Assembly: GCA_963989245.1 (NCBI GenBank)
Contig: OZ022339.1
Span: 17,614,690 to 17,678,689, forward strand
DNA from: Nansenia antarctica
Lineage: Eukaryota > Chordata > Actinopteri > Argentiniformes > Microstomatidae
Direction: 5' to 3'
Length of the DNA stretch: 64,000 nt
A program made the position numbers and the translations under genes. Positions 33,940 through 45,440 of the stretch are shown here, in pieces (positions within the stretch are counted from its first letter, which is position 1; each line of letters begins with the position of its first letter). Below the pieces are notes generated by a model that saw only the letters and a list, made by a program, of their open reading frames with translations, did no database searches and was not told where the DNA came from.

Positions 33940-34135
33940 CTAATCTATCCATTTATCTATCTAGCTATCGGTCTATCTGTCTATCTGTCTATCTGTCGGT
34001 CGGTCTGTCTGTCTGTCTGTCGGTCGGTCGGTCGGTCGGTCGGTCGGTCGGTCGGTTCTGTCTGTCTGTCTGTCGGTCTGTCGGTCTGTCGGTCTGTCGG
34101 TCTGTCGGTCTGTCTCTGTCTGTCTGTCTACATAT
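33940..34135. repeat. TCTA/TCTG/TCGG tetranucleotide repeat
   Basis: Compound array moving from CTAT to CTGT to CGGT and back. The minus strand reads TDRQ repeats; not a gene. Confidence 0.95.
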
Positions 34136-34431
34136 CTATCTATTAGATCAGCTGTCAAAAGAAACATTGGAAAAGAAAAAGAGCCCCAGTGTACATTCAT
34201 GTGTACATTCATGTTTAGATTCAAGATGTAAAACAAATATATGCCCAAGTCACTTAAATAAGTATATCTTACCATGTTGAACTTATCACAATTGCTTTGA
34301 TTACATGAAAAGACAATACATCATAGATCAGTATCAGAATTGAAATGATGTCTTTATTGAGATGGTTTTTATAGGTGTTACATTGTTTTGGTGAAATACA
34401 ATCATTGTATTGCCATGTCCCAGATTTTTTT

Positions 34432-34497
34432 GAGAAGGTGTTTGTCTCAACAAACACCTTCTCAACAAACACCTTCTCAACAAACACCTTCTCAACC
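34432..34497. repeat. 15-bp repeat with hairpin
   Basis: CTCAACAAACACCTT is repeated about 3.5 times. The first copy is preceded by its complement GAGAAGGTGTTTG, giving a 13-bp stem with a short loop at 34432-34463. Confidence 0.85.
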
Positions 34498-34917
34498 ATG
34501 TTGCAAAGCTCAGGCTTCTCCAGCAGACATCAGTCTTGGAGGTGGTTCCCACCGTGTTATCCTACGGTTTGCACCTACAAATATGACGTTCTCCTACCTT
34601 GAAATGCTGTTCAGGTGGTTAGAAATAGCTCTGCCATAAACAAAATAATGTTCAATAAACATGGGTTTAAAACATGGGTGCTATTCGTAATAAATTCACT
34701 TTAATTTTAGACTTAACTGGCAGTATTCCACTTCAATAACAATGTTGGACTCAGCCAGGCGATAGACGCAGCTGGAGACCATTGAATAATTGTGTACTTC
34801 TACCACAGCAATAAGCTTTAATACGTAATGAGATGAAACAAGGAGAACTGAGGTTGAAACCTTTTGGAGAGACTGTTCTTTATTTGATGTTACAAAGAGT
34901 TTGTGATAACAGCTAAT

Positions 34918-35240
34918 GAATAATAATAATAATGCATTTAATTTGTATTGCACTTCTAATTCAAAAAGAATCTCAGAGTGCTAACAACCGTAAAAACACA
35001 AGTTAAAACAAAAACAGCCTAAAACATAATAAGTTAAAAACATAGTAAAAAAACTAACAAAATAAATCATGAATGAACATAGGTTCAGCAGTCAAAGGCC
35101 TTTTTGAATAAATAGGTTTTTTAGGCCTGTCTTAAAAGAGTCCAGGCTCTGTACTGCCCTTAACTGGCTAGGAAGGGTGGGTCCCCCATGGTGCGGAGCC
35201 TGGTATTGGGGACCTGGAGGAGCAAACTGTTTGAAGACCT
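34918..35240 (-). mobile_element. LINE 3' end with AAT tail
   Basis: It starts with (AAT)n, then GCATTTAATTTGTATTGCAC, and later TTTTTGAATAAATAGG and AAAGAGTCCAGGCTCTG. These are 3' UTR and last-codon features of a fish LINE on the minus strand. Confidence 0.55.
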
Positions 35241-35537
35241 GAGGGTAGCCATGTCCTTTCTCATTTCACATTTTCCTTTCTCTCTGAGATGCTCCCCCTG
35301 TCCCAAACTCATATACCAGACTCTTGTGAATGTGACCTTGAGGTGCTCTAGGTCCTAGGTTGCTATGGTAACCAGTACCCTGACCTCCCTAGTATCTGGT
35401 GATTGCACCTGTAATAAATGTAGGACACAAATAATTGTACAGGGTTAGGTCTGTGGTCATACATTTTTCATAATATTTCATAGGATATAGTTTGTCTGAT
35501 TGTAACACGTCTGCGTTCTCTGGAGGAAGCCCACTTT

Positions 35538-35760
35538 GTGACGTTAGAATTATAAGTTTTTTTTTACATAATCTGATCCATTAGGTGTTTATTAATGCCT
35601 GTGTGGTGTTATTTTTTTAAATGTTGACATTTTTTAGTTAGTAATTCATAAAAGACAACGGTTCCATCTCATAAAACATAATGGAATGTAAAAACTTCTA
35701 AACGCTCATTATCTCTGAACTACCCTAAACGGAGATAGAACTTTATAATTCTAAGCTCAC
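35538..35760. mobile_element. MITE family M1, copy C
   Basis: The ends GTGACGTTAGAATTATAAG and CTTTATAATTCTAAGCTCAC. It is inverted relative to copies A and D, judged by the order of TAATCTGATCCATTA. Confidence 0.8.
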
Positions 35761-36009
35761 GTATCATTCAGGTGGTGTAATCCATCGTCAATAATATGAG
35801 TGGCCTATTCATTGTTTTATAGAAGTATGACTGATCTGATGGTATGCTCCACTGCACCTTGGTGATAAAGAAGGCTTTCACAGCCGACGCCCAGTGTGTT
35901 ATCCAGTGGAAGGACGACCATAACGCTGGCCTTGGCTGCTTGCAAGTGTATGGTTAATAGATTTTTCTAATCTAAGTTTTGGGCTGGTTTTTGGTGGATT
36001 CTGCGGTTT

Positions 36010-36590
36010 TTAGACTATGATTATGCAATAACACTATGTGCAATATGACAACCCTCGGGTACATAAGGTTCAGAGATAGGAAATGTTAGAATAGGTATAG
36101 CATAGCATAGAGTACAGCACAGTGTTTTATTTGTATAGTATAGTATAGTGGATATACAGCCGCCAGGCTGTTAAATGACTCTGGCTTCCCCCCCCCCCCC
36201 GCCCCCAAGTCTGCCCAGGACTGAACTGGACTCTGTAAAAAAAAACTCTGCACTGCACTTTACTTTATACCGCACTATCCAATGCACTGTTGTCTGTCCT
36301 GTGTTGTTGTTGTGTTGTCCTGTTTTTTGATATGTGAAAAAAGTATAAACGCACTTGCTGTGGTGACGAAGCAAATTCCTATATGTGTAACGCATAGTGG
36401 CAATAAACGTTATCTCAATCTCAATCTCAATAGTGTACATAGCCTTTATTTATGTAAACCAGCTCCTTTCCCTTCTTGTTTTTAGTTTTTTTTTCTTCCT
36501 AGCACCAGGGGAGCCCCACCTCCCAAATTTCGTTGTTTGGTACCTGTACTATATCAATGACAATAAAGACCATTCATTCATTCATTGCGC
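36010..36590 (+). mobile_element. ATTC-tail LINE 3' end with nested insertion
   Basis: It matches 41240-41545 from CAATAACACT and ends GACCATTCATTCATTC. A different LINE tail (36155-36430) splits it. Confidence 0.75.
36155..36430 (+). mobile_element. LINE 3' end with (TCTCAA)n tail, nested
   Basis: It begins near TACAGCCGCCAGGCTGTTAA, has a C run at 36189-36200, and ends AATAAACGTTATCTCAATCTC. It is absent from the related copies at 30660 and 41380, which read straight through. Confidence 0.75.
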
Positions 36591-36699
36591 TGGAAAATGT
36601 CAATCCTATCTGGCAACCCTGACAGCCCTCAGAACTGTCTGACCAGAGTGTGGAGCCTAACAAGAAGCTGTGTTTTATTTACTTTTTGGGGGGGGGGGC

Positions 36700-37520
36700 G
36701 AGTTGCCAGACCCTTTAAACATGCAAATACATTCTGCAAAAGCATCCTGCATGTCCAAAGGAAAACACTAAATCATGCATGTAGAACCAAATTAGGCCAA
36801 TATCCCCTACTAATTAAGACTCAAGGGACCCTCTCCATACACTCCAACTCAAAACCCAAATCTGCCAAGAGATGAACCTGGAAAGAAGTGCCCGTAGCCA
36901 GCTGGTCCTGAGGTACGTTCAGCTACCTCTTCCAACCCTACTAAGCCTCAGGGCAGCACTCAGACAATCTGGCCCGACAGAACGCAAACAAAACAAACAG
37001 ATATGTCATACTGGGGGGTCATTCCAAAAACGTCGCTAAAGGAAAATCCAGGCTTATGCTGATATAAGTCTCACGAGAGTTCTCAAAATAAACCTGGATC
37101 TTTCTCTAGCGACGTTGATGGAATACCCCCCTGGAATGAGATATCAAATAAACAAAGTAAACATGAATGCTGTTTCAGACAGCATACGGTGGCAGACTAT
37201 CTGACCATGTGACTGACCAGAGACTGGGGAAGACATTGACTCTGTATAGACTCAGTGGTTAGGAGTAGAGACAGGCCTGGCTGCCCCCAGTACGAGGTAG
37301 AGACAGAGCTACACTTCCTCTTACGCTGCAACACATTATGCAGAAATAAGAGCAACATTCTTTCCTGATATTATACAGGACTTGTCATTTTGACACAAAA
37401 ACTAGAACAAGAAAATGCAATTGGTATTGCATGAAAAATCGGACTGCTCCAAATTGACAGCTAAGTACGTGGCTAGAGGCCACAACCTGTTAGCACTGAT
37501 GTTGTTATGTTACTGTTACC
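36700..37520 (+). pseudogene. LINE C-terminal remnant
   Basis: In shifting plus frames it reads FCKSILHVQRKTLNHACRTK, LGQYPLLIKTQ (36730-36830) and, after a nested MITE, CPQYEVETELHFLLRCNT (about 37290-37335). These blocks occur in order near the C-terminus of fish LINE polyproteins. Stops and frameshifts are frequent. It may be the same lineage as the fragments at 53690-54255 and 54750-55015. Confidence 0.6.
37013..37131. mobile_element. palindromic MITE of about 119 bp
   Basis: Both ends read GGGGGT...ATTCCA...ACGTCGCTA inward, with further pairing to ATCCAGG...TTAT. The arms cover about 45 bp each. No clear target duplication. Confidence 0.75.
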
Positions 37521-37583
37521 GTTAGGAGAGAACGCACACCGCAGAACATCTAGGCGAGGTGCTGGCAACGGGGCAGATTCCAA

Positions 37584-38077
37584 TTGAAAGAGATAGAAGC
37601 CGCACACTCAGGTTCCAGATGCAGAAAGTGTGCTTTATTAGGACAACGGTTTCAGCCGTAGCCTTTGTCAAGTCGTGAGCTTAGAATTATAAGGTTCTAT
37701 CTCCGTTTAGGGGAGTTCAGAGATATTGAGCGTCAAAGTTTTTACATTCCACTATCTTTTGTGAGATGGAACCTTTGTATTTTATTAATTACTAACTCAA
37801 AAAATTTCAACATTTTAAAAATAACATTATAACACACAGGCATTCATAAACACCTAATGGATCAGATTATGTAAAAAACCTACATTTTGACCAAAAATGG
37901 AGATAGAACCTTATAATTCTAACATCACGCTTTGTCAAGTCTTAAATGATTACATTTCTGTTTCAGCCGTAGCCTTTGTCAAGTCTTAAATGATTAAGGC
38001 TACGGCTGAAACCGTTGTCTTAATAAACCACACGTTTTGCATCTGGAACCTGAGTGTGCGGCTTCTATTTCTTTCAA
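37584..38077. mobile_element. inverted-repeat element carrying nested MITE
   Basis: The outer arms begin TTGAAAGAGATAGAAGCCGC on the left and end with the complement ATAGAAGCCGC...TTTCAA on the right, about 80 bp with few mismatches (GGTTTCAGCCGTAGCC is the inner end). A 60-bp phrase ending GTCAAGTCTTAAATGATT is duplicated in the interior. M1 copy D interrupts it. Confidence 0.75.
37675..37928. mobile_element. MITE family M1, copy D (longest)
   Basis: The ends GTGAGCTTAGAATTATAAGG and CTTATAATTCTAACATCAC. TTTGTCAAGTC flanks both sides, but this phrase is itself repeated in the target, so the duplication size is ambiguous (about 9-12 bp). Confidence 0.85.
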
Positions 38078-38315
38078 CCGTTCATTTTATATCATTATCT
38101 CCCTTTCTGTCCTTATTCACTAACATTGCCCTCTAGAAGTGTTGGAAAGAGGAAGCATTTGTCTTCTTTTAGCTCTATAGTACAATAGTTTGGATCTGAA
38201 ATCAACCAAATATGATGTTTAAAGTAGAGCTTCTCAGCGTTAATTCAATGTTTTCTTTTTTCAGATCGGTTTTACCATTTCGAAACTGGTATGACAGGTG
38301 TTCCTGGTTAGTTAG

Positions 38316-39000
38316 GTGTGTCCTGACTCCTGTCACATCATGTGTGCAGGCATAAGAGAGCTGTCAATACCTAGTATTGATTCTAGGTGTTGCATTTGCC
38401 TTTGGAGTCTGCTATTGATGTCTGTCAATGAAAGTCAAGGAAGCCATTATGAGGCTGAATATCGGATAAGCAAAACCTTGGACTTACCAAAATCAACCGT
38501 TTTTTTACATAATCATAATTAAAGCATTGGCAAGCTCAGCAATCGCAAACGGCTGTCCTTCGGGCATGTGTAGTTGCCACAAGAACTCATTAACTTTTCT
38601 GAATTGATTATGTTCTTGCTGACAGCCAGACTGAAACATCTGAGTACAAAGGCCTCCAAATTCATTGGATGGCGCTTCTTAATGCAATAACACAATGACC
38701 CCAAACATGCTGCCATAGCAACTAGGGAGTTCTTTTTCCGGGCCAAAAAGTGGAAATGTTCTTGACTGGCCAAGTACACGCTCAAAACAAACAACAACTG
38801 AAGATTGTTCCAGTACAGGCCTGGCATAGCATCACCATGGTTACAGTACCCGCCTGGCAGAGCATCACCAGAGAATACACCCAGTGTCTGGTGGGGTCAA
38901 AGGGTTGCAGACTTCAGGCAGTTTTGCATGTTGAGGACTGTCAACCTAAACATCAACACTTTATTTTGACATTTCTTGCAGTGCTTTTGGAACCATGAAA
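38316..39000 (+). pseudogene. Tc1-like transposase, heavily degraded
   Basis: A helix-turn-helix-like phrase RISKTLDLPKSTV lies at about 38460-38500. The phrase DPKHAAIATREFFFRAKKWK lies at about 38700-38760, which is where the second catalytic D region of Tc1 transposases sits. The last frame ends near 39000 with SKGCRLQAVLHVEDC, similar in position to the usual C-terminus. The middle is missing and the expected NPIE block was not found. Inactive; family assignment moderate. Confidence 0.5.
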
Positions 39001-39639
39001 TAATAAGAAGAAAAAATTCTAAATGGTGAAGCCAACCTGATGAACCATGACCCCCATAATAATTGTTTGATTTAAAATCCAAACTGTTGGGAGTTCAGAA
39101 AAGAAAACAAAATGATTCCTCTTTCTAATACGTGTGTATGTTGTCATGTGTGCTTTGGCAATGTCAAAGACACAAGACAAGAATGAGAGAGAGAAAGAGA
39201 AAGAGAGAGGGAGAGAGACAAAGATGTGTGTATGATAGCAGTGTCCTTATCCAGCTGAGCCGGTGACCATGAAGAGAGATATATCAGCCTGACATTTACC
39301 CACACAATGAAGGTTTCATTAAAATCCTAACCCTGGGTGAATTACAGCCTTGTTGATAACAGCTGCGTACAGACCCAAAGCACCCGTCAGAGCCAGTGGG
39401 GATATGCCTGCAGTTTGGTCTTAAATGTCACCTCCCCTGTCCCTGTCAGCATGGAAACATATTTACAGGTGCATTGGATAGTTGCTCATCCCCCTACTGG
39501 CTCAGCAATCTCCATAAATTACATGGAGACATTTCTGTTCCGATGGTGATCAGTCAATCAATTTACAGCCTACACAATTATTGTTCTATTGCTCTTTTTG
39601 TTTGCTGAAATCTTTTTTGATGTCCTATGCACCAACCTC
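39001..39639. other. unassigned sequence
   Basis: A GA-rich patch at 39186-39220. No recognised gene. Confidence 0.35.
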
Positions 39640-39712
39640 ACCAAGCCAATTTCCTGTATGTGCAAATATACTTGGCAATAAAAATTATTCTGATTCTGAT
39701 TCTGATTACCCA
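39640..39712 (+). mobile_element. retroposon 3' tail with TTCTGA repeats
   Basis: ACTTGGCAATAAAAATTATT is followed by three TCTGAT units. It matches the minus-strand tail at 20708. Confidence 0.6.
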
Positions 39713-39764
39713 AAATGTCTCTCTCTCGTTATGAGTTTAATATGCCTCACACACACGCATGAAC

Positions 39765-39905
39765 ATAGGCTCCGTTCACACGGCACTGAAATGTGACCAA
39801 AATCCGTTTTTTTTGCCGACTCAGGTCTTATGCATGACCGTGTGAACAGTGCAAGTCACATGAATCTGACTTTTTAAAATCCGACCTGCATCTGCGACCA
39901 GCAGT
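39765..39905. other. possible DNA-transposon fragment
   Basis: GGCTCCGTTCACACGGCAC and, further on, CCGTGTGAACAGTGCAAGTC form an imperfect inverted pair. Phrases of this kind are common at fish DNA-transposon ends, but no complete element is delimited. Confidence 0.3.
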
Positions 39906-40024
39906 TGTTTGCCATTGATGGTTGGTGTCCCACGTCCAGCTCTGTAACCAGCCCCGTAAGCTGCCCTGCCTGCAGCCTGTTTACACTGTTCCTAACTCTC
40001 ATCTCCCTGTTCCTCAGAAGACTC

Positions 40025-40255
40025 ATGTCTGCCTACCTGTCTGCCTACCTTCCCTGCCTGTCTGACTACCTGTCTGCCTACCTTCCCTGCCTGTCTGACT
40101 ACCTGTCTGTCTGCCTACCTGTCTGCCTACCTTCCCTGCCTGTCTGACTACCTGCCTGTCTGACTACCTGCCTGTATGACTACCTGTCTGCCTGCCTACC
40201 TTCCCTGTCTGACTACCTGCCTGCCTGTCTGACTACCTGCCTGTCTGCCCCTCTT
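40025..40255. repeat. CTGC/CTAC/CTGT tetranucleotide-based repeat
   Basis: Irregular tandem tetramers; longer phrases such as CTTCCCTGCCTGTCTGACTA recur every 40 bp or so. Confidence 0.9.
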
Positions 40256-40281
40256 GTATCTCCTAATAGACAGAGAGCTTA

Positions 40282-40755
40282 CAGTTTTTTACAGTCCTTT
40301 GAAGTAAATGTACCATAACTTACTTTCTGCAAAGATACTGAAAAAAAAAATACACAGATAGAATACACAGATACACAGATAGAAGCAAATTGCGGCATTT
40401 CTGATTCATTCTTGTTGCCTAATACTTTACAGTTGTACAGTCAACTATTCTGTCTATGATTACTATAAATCAAACCATTTTTATAATGAAATATTCATAC
40501 ATACATATATTCTTGTGAAAATCATTAAAACTATGTAATGCTCCCTGTTGTTAGTGTTTTGTAAGTCAGAATGTTATGAATGACTGTGTATGCTTCTGAG
40601 TGAACATTGTTGCCAGTGTATGGTTGAATGAGCTTCTTTTGAGACATGAATGAAGTCATTGGCCAACAGGCGTGTTAGTAATGCAGACTGTATGAAGAGT
40701 TGTGACTCTATGGCTTCAGTATTGAACACTGTGACTTAGCGACCGTAAAAAACTG
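40282..40755. mobile_element. TA-flanked non-autonomous element, short form
   Basis: The left end is CAGTTTTTTACAGTC and the right end GACCGTAAAAAACTG, with TA at 40280-40281 and 40756-40757. The interior equals, in inverse orientation, roughly the left half of 51272-52416. No coding frame. Probably a Tc1/mariner-IS630 superfamily derivative. Confidence 0.85.
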
Positions 40756-40789
40756 TAATCCTTACGAGCAGAGGGTGAGAAATGGAGAT

Positions 40790-41545
40790 GAGTGGACTTG
40801 TAGGAGAGCATCCTCACCTACTCACCTACTGCATCTGCGTGTGGTTCTCCAGCTGCACAGCCGCAGAGAGGAATGCGCTACAGAGAGTCGTGAGATCGGC
40901 CCAGAAGATCACCGGCGCCCCCCTCCCCTCTCTGGAAGAGCTGTACAACACACGCTGCCTCAGGAAGGCCTCTAAGATCTCCAGAGACCCATCCCACCCT
41001 GGGTACGAACACTTTGCTCGGCTGCCCTCGGACAGGCGGTTCAGGACCATGTTCGCAAGGACAAACAGACTGAAGCTCAGCTTCTACCCCAGGGCCATTC
41101 AGGCCCTGAACACAGCAAAGACCTAGGTTCTAGGCCCTGGACAATCTAGACAATTTGATGGCAGCTACTAGATTGAAATCAAGTGCAATACTGAAACACA
41201 ACTGTGAACATTTCAAACCTGCAAACTGCGACACTTTAAATGAATGTGCAATAACACTGTGCAATATGACAACCCTCGGGTACATAAGGTTCAGAGATAG
41301 GAAATGTTAGAATAGGTACAGCATAGCATAGAGTACAGCACAGTGTTTTATTTGTATAGTATAGTATAGTATAGTGGATAGTGGATATAGCCTTTATTAT
41401 TTATGTAAACCAGCTCTTTTCCCTTCTTGTTTTTAGTTTTTTTTCCTAGCACCAGGGGAGCCCCCCCTCCCAAATTTCGTTGTTTGGTACCTGTACTATA
41501 TCAATGACAATAAAGACCATTCATACATTCATTCATTCATTCAGA
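40790..41545 (+). pseudogene. LINE (ATTC-tail family) C-terminus and 3' UTR
   Basis: The plus strand reads LTYCICVWFSSCTAAERNAL, RSAQKITGAPLPSLEELYN, HPGYEHFARLPSDRRF and FYPRAIQALNTAKT to a stop at 41126, then a 3' UTR ending (CATT)n. It is 5'-truncated near 40790, next to the TA-flanked element. The protein part is uninterrupted and very similar to the minus-strand copy at 27775-28116. It is too short to encode RT. Confidence 0.8.
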
Positions 41546-42608
41546 AGGTGAGGAAATGACTGACAGGAAGATGCGGTGGAACGCCGCCTGTCACTGCACA
41601 CCTCCCATTCGTCTGCACGTGAAAGGCTGCCGCCGTGTACCGGAAGAGAATCCAGAGGTTTTTGATTAGCTTTTCTACCGCTTTGCACTCCTGTTTGCAC
41701 CTCTTCACCCATGGCCAGTACGCTGGTACGGAGGAAGTGGCGAGGGACATTAAGCGAGGGTCAACACCTTGAACTGCAATCCAATTGTCGAGAGTTCCAC
41801 CCAAGGATTCAATCTGCTGCTGCCGTAGTGGCTACACGACGACTCCCACGACATTCTCTCTCTTATGCTGTGTCAATGCAGAAGACAGATAATAGAAAAT
41901 AAGTCCATGTATGGGGGCTGTTTCTTCTTTGCCAGGCTGAGGACGGAACGGCTTTTGAATGTGTGTGCTTGACAAATGCCTGCTTTACCTTCAGGGATAG
42001 GCTTGAATACGTCAAATTCTGTGAATGTTCAAAACCTGGGTCAGCTGGCATGGCTTACTAATTAGTAATGCATACAATGTCATAGAATCAAATCAAGGAC
42101 AGGGGATGGAGTGATGCCTGCCGAATAATCAAATCCCACTCATACAAAAAAGAGACCGAAACACAAATAAATGTAATTTTCAAGTTTGTATGATATCCAA
42201 TAACCTTGAATCTGTATGGCGATGGAACAAGAGGAGGCCAACTCTGTAGCGCAGAATCGATTTCCCACCTCTCTAATGCTATGATTAGAGTTTTCAGCCA
42301 TGTGGCTGAAAACATGCAGATCATTGTTCTTTGAAATGCTGCAGTCAGAGCTTTTCACTCGGGACCAAACCCTAACATAATAACAACAAATTATCCATTG
42401 ATGCAAGCTATTATTCTCTGTCCTCAAGATCTCCCTTAAGCCACTTCTTGCCAGGGAGAAATCCATCAGGCATTAATAATTGAGAGGGTTCTAGAAAGGA
42501 CAATATTGATGGAAATCTTCACTGATGGGTAGCTCAGTGGATATACAGTATATTCTAACTTCTCTGAGAATATAAGAATGTAGAATGTTCTCTGTTTGGG
42601 ACTTTGCC

Positions 42609-42612
<4 letters not shown>
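41546..42612. other. unassigned sequence
   Basis: No recognised repeat; short frames on both strands lack motif content. Confidence 0.35.

Positions 42613-42674
<62 letters not shown>
42613..42674. repeat. (CT)n microsatellite
   Basis: About 30 CT units. Confidence 0.95.
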
Positions 42675-42677
<3 letters not shown>

Positions 42678-43077
42678 CAGAAGGATTCACTGATCCTGTA
42701 GTATAATTATTTAAATATCGAAATAGAAAATAGCAAAAGGCAGCCTGTTTTCTTTAGATTGCACAGAAAAGGGATCTAATTATCTTTTGCAAAAGGAGAA
42801 CAGTTTACAAGCATGTCAGACCAACCTAACCGTCAAACGTCCTCAGAAAAGTGAAGCTCGAAGTACAGAGCCTGGATTTCTATGTACAGGTAACGGTCAC
42901 GCACTCAGGTAAGGTACAAGCCAATCACAGAGATTTCCTGTCTACATCTGTAATGAGGAGGGGATCCCATGACGCTAGCTGGGATGCAAATTATGAAGAG
43001 GTTATGGAGCGATTGACCCCCACTAAGACACTGAGGCTTTGTGTCACTTTAGAAAAAGCAAAACAAACCGGGCTCAC

Positions 43078-43172
43078 GCGGTACGGCACGGTACGGTACG
43101 GTATATAATCATTATTTAATTATTTAGTCATTTAAAGGCAATATTAAAAAGATGGGTTTTAGGTCTTGACTT
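43078..43172 (-). mobile_element. (GGTAC)n and LINE tail fragment
   Basis: GCGGTACGGCACGGTACGGT is followed by the same 3' UTR as 4236-4310 (TTTAGTCATTTAAAGGCA). Only about 67 bp of the LINE remain. Confidence 0.7.
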
Positions 43173-44200
43173 GACACATTTGCTTTGCATATTTGATTCA
43201 CCACTTGGGATGCAAAGTATGGATTCACAGTGACCCCAGTCTCCAGAGCGGATGGTTACGTATACAGCAGAGCAGAAGACTGTCCAGAATCATTGCCGAT
43301 GTCATGTGTTTACATGAGAAACACCTGTTTCTCTTGATTGATTCACAGTGATGTCCCTGCTACACAGTTGGTCAATGACATAGACTAAGGTAGACACAGT
43401 CATGAAGCAGAGGCTTTTTCTCCACTCTCCTTCCATGGTCGCCAGCCTTGACCCCATCTCAAGTGTTGCTTCATCACTGTAAAACCTCAGTTGTATAAGA
43501 GGTTTGGCCTTGCAGACAGACATCTGGATCCAACATTTCTATAAAATCCCAAGCAACTGTTTAGATCCACTTTTTCTGAGTGCTTGTTGCCATGGAGAAG
43601 GTCACTCCCCCCCACTGAGTTCATAATGAATCCAATGGTGGTGCCCTAATGCATGCACGCATGCACGCACGCACGCACTCACACACACACACACTCACAC
43701 ACTCACACATACATACATATTCAATTATTTACTCTCTCCCCACTGTGACAATTAAATTTAGATTTCTCTATTGACATGACAAACATGCAATTAGTGTAGC
43801 TTGTGTGAACTCCTATTTTGAGGATATAGAACATATACAGTAATTATTGAGAATCTCCAAACATTCAAATACATGACAAGAGTTACCAGCACTTCAGGTA
43901 ATTCATTGTCATGTATTACCTATTTCATTTTATGAACATGGCGGTAATATTATTTAATTTACTGTGGGCAATAATTTAATGTACTGTCTTACTTCAGCTT
44001 TGATGCTCAGAGACCTGGCGTGGTTATGGCCAGGGAATACCACGAGGCAGAACCAGTCGAGTTTCAGCTACTGAAACACACTGATGTCAAGCCCCCCAGA
44101 GGTGATCTTTCCTGTGCAAGCCCCACCCAGACTTGACGTGGACAGACAGAAGTATCTTTTTGACAAGAGCAGAGAATTCTGTTCTGATGAGGCAAAAGAC
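43173..44200. other. unassigned sequence with CA/GCAC repeat
   Basis: GCAC and CA repeats at 43652-43714. The remainder has no recognised feature. Confidence 0.4.
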
Positions 44201-44204
44201 ACCA

Positions 44205-44640
44205 CATGCCCCTGCCACCAAACTCCACAGCGCCTCAGAACAAGACACCTCAGAACAAGACTGTCCGTTTGTAGCTGGAGGAGAAACCCACGGGAGGGAG
44301 GCAGGAATTGCACACTACCTGACTACTTGGAAAATACTTGAACACTTGAATTTCATCTGGATTTCATTTCTACTTTTCACAGCTTGTTGCACTACTGATT
44401 ACACTTTAGTTCCGCTGTCGTGCGACTACCATCACTTTATTACTTTACTATTACTTACTTTACTTATTTACTTTGCTCTATTAGTGTGATTATGTACCTT
44501 GCTGCAATGCTAATGTTAAAGAACCAAAGTAAAACATATATATTCTTGTGTACTGTGAAATAAATTCTGATTCTGATTGAAATGACTTTTTTTGTATCAT
44601 TAAAAGAATAACAGTTACAACAACCATAAAGCCTTCATAA
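44205..44640 (+). repeat. direct duplication, left copy (LINE 3' UTR)
   Basis: It matches 45080-45440 over most of its length, from ACTCCACAGC to ACAACAACCATAA. It ends with AAATTCTGATTCTGATTG, a LINE-type tail. The left copy has an extra segment near 44358-44420. Confidence 0.85.
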
Positions 44641-45078
44641 TGACCTGCTCTACTGCCAAAGTTTTCAAAAAATTCATTTATAATCAGCTTGCATACTATC
44701 TTAGTAATAATAATATTCTATCACCATTTCAATCTGGCTTCAGGCCTAATCACTCCACAACTACAGCCCTACTTAAATTTACTAATGATGTCCTCTCTGC
44801 TGCAAATAACGGTGAATCTTCATTGATCTAACAAAAGCTTTCGATCTTGTTGACCGCTATCTGCTCTTAGACAAACGTCATGTTATTGGCCTCTCTGAAA
44901 ATGTACTCCTGTGGTTTAATTCATACTTTCATAACAGAAAGCAGTGTGTGTTATTGAATGGAAATATCTCCGATTTCGCAATTCAACAAAGAGGTGTGCC
45001 TCAGGGCTCTACATTTGGACCACTTCTTTTCTCTATATATGTTAATAATTTACCATCAATTTTCAATAACATGCCCGT
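44640..45078 (+). pseudogene. LINE RT fragment between duplicated tails
   Basis: It encodes SGFRPNHSTTTALLKFTNDV, then after a frameshift near 44818 FIDLTKAFDLVD and GVPQGSTFGPLLFSIYVNN. The catalytic YxDD region that should follow is absent, and the sequence jumps to the 3' UTR copy at about 45078. It is internally deleted and dead. Confidence 0.8.
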
Positions 45079-45079
45079 G

Positions 45080-45440
45080 GCCACCAGACTCCACAGCACC
45101 TCAGAACAAGACTGTCCGTTTGTAGCTGCAGGAGAAACCCACGGGAGGAAGGCAGGAATTGCACACTACCTGACTACTTGGAAAATACCTGAACACTTGA
45201 ATTTCATCTGTAGTGCGACTACCATCCCTTATCACTTTATTACTTTACTATTACTTACTTTACTTATTTACTTTGCTCTATTATTGTGATTATGTACCTT
45301 GCTGCAATGCTAATGTTAAAGAACCAAAGTAAAACAGATATATTCTTGTGTAGGCCTACTGTGAAATATATTCTGATTCTGATTGAAAATACTTTTTTGG
45401 ATCATTAAAAGAATAACAGTTACAACAACCATAACGCCTC
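45080..45440 (+). repeat. direct duplication, right copy (LINE 3' UTR)
   Basis: The second copy of the segment at 44205-44640. With the RT fragment before it, the pair looks like two LINE 3' ends in tandem. Confidence 0.85.

Noticed and set aside
36171..36440. 89-codon minus-strand frame
   Set aside because: It overlaps a C homopolymer and a LINE tail with TCTCAA repeats; no protein motif.
36600..36620. Copy of the 89-bp hAT MITE
   Set aside because: Only the phrase TCTGGCAACCCTG is shared; there is no opposite end or target duplication.
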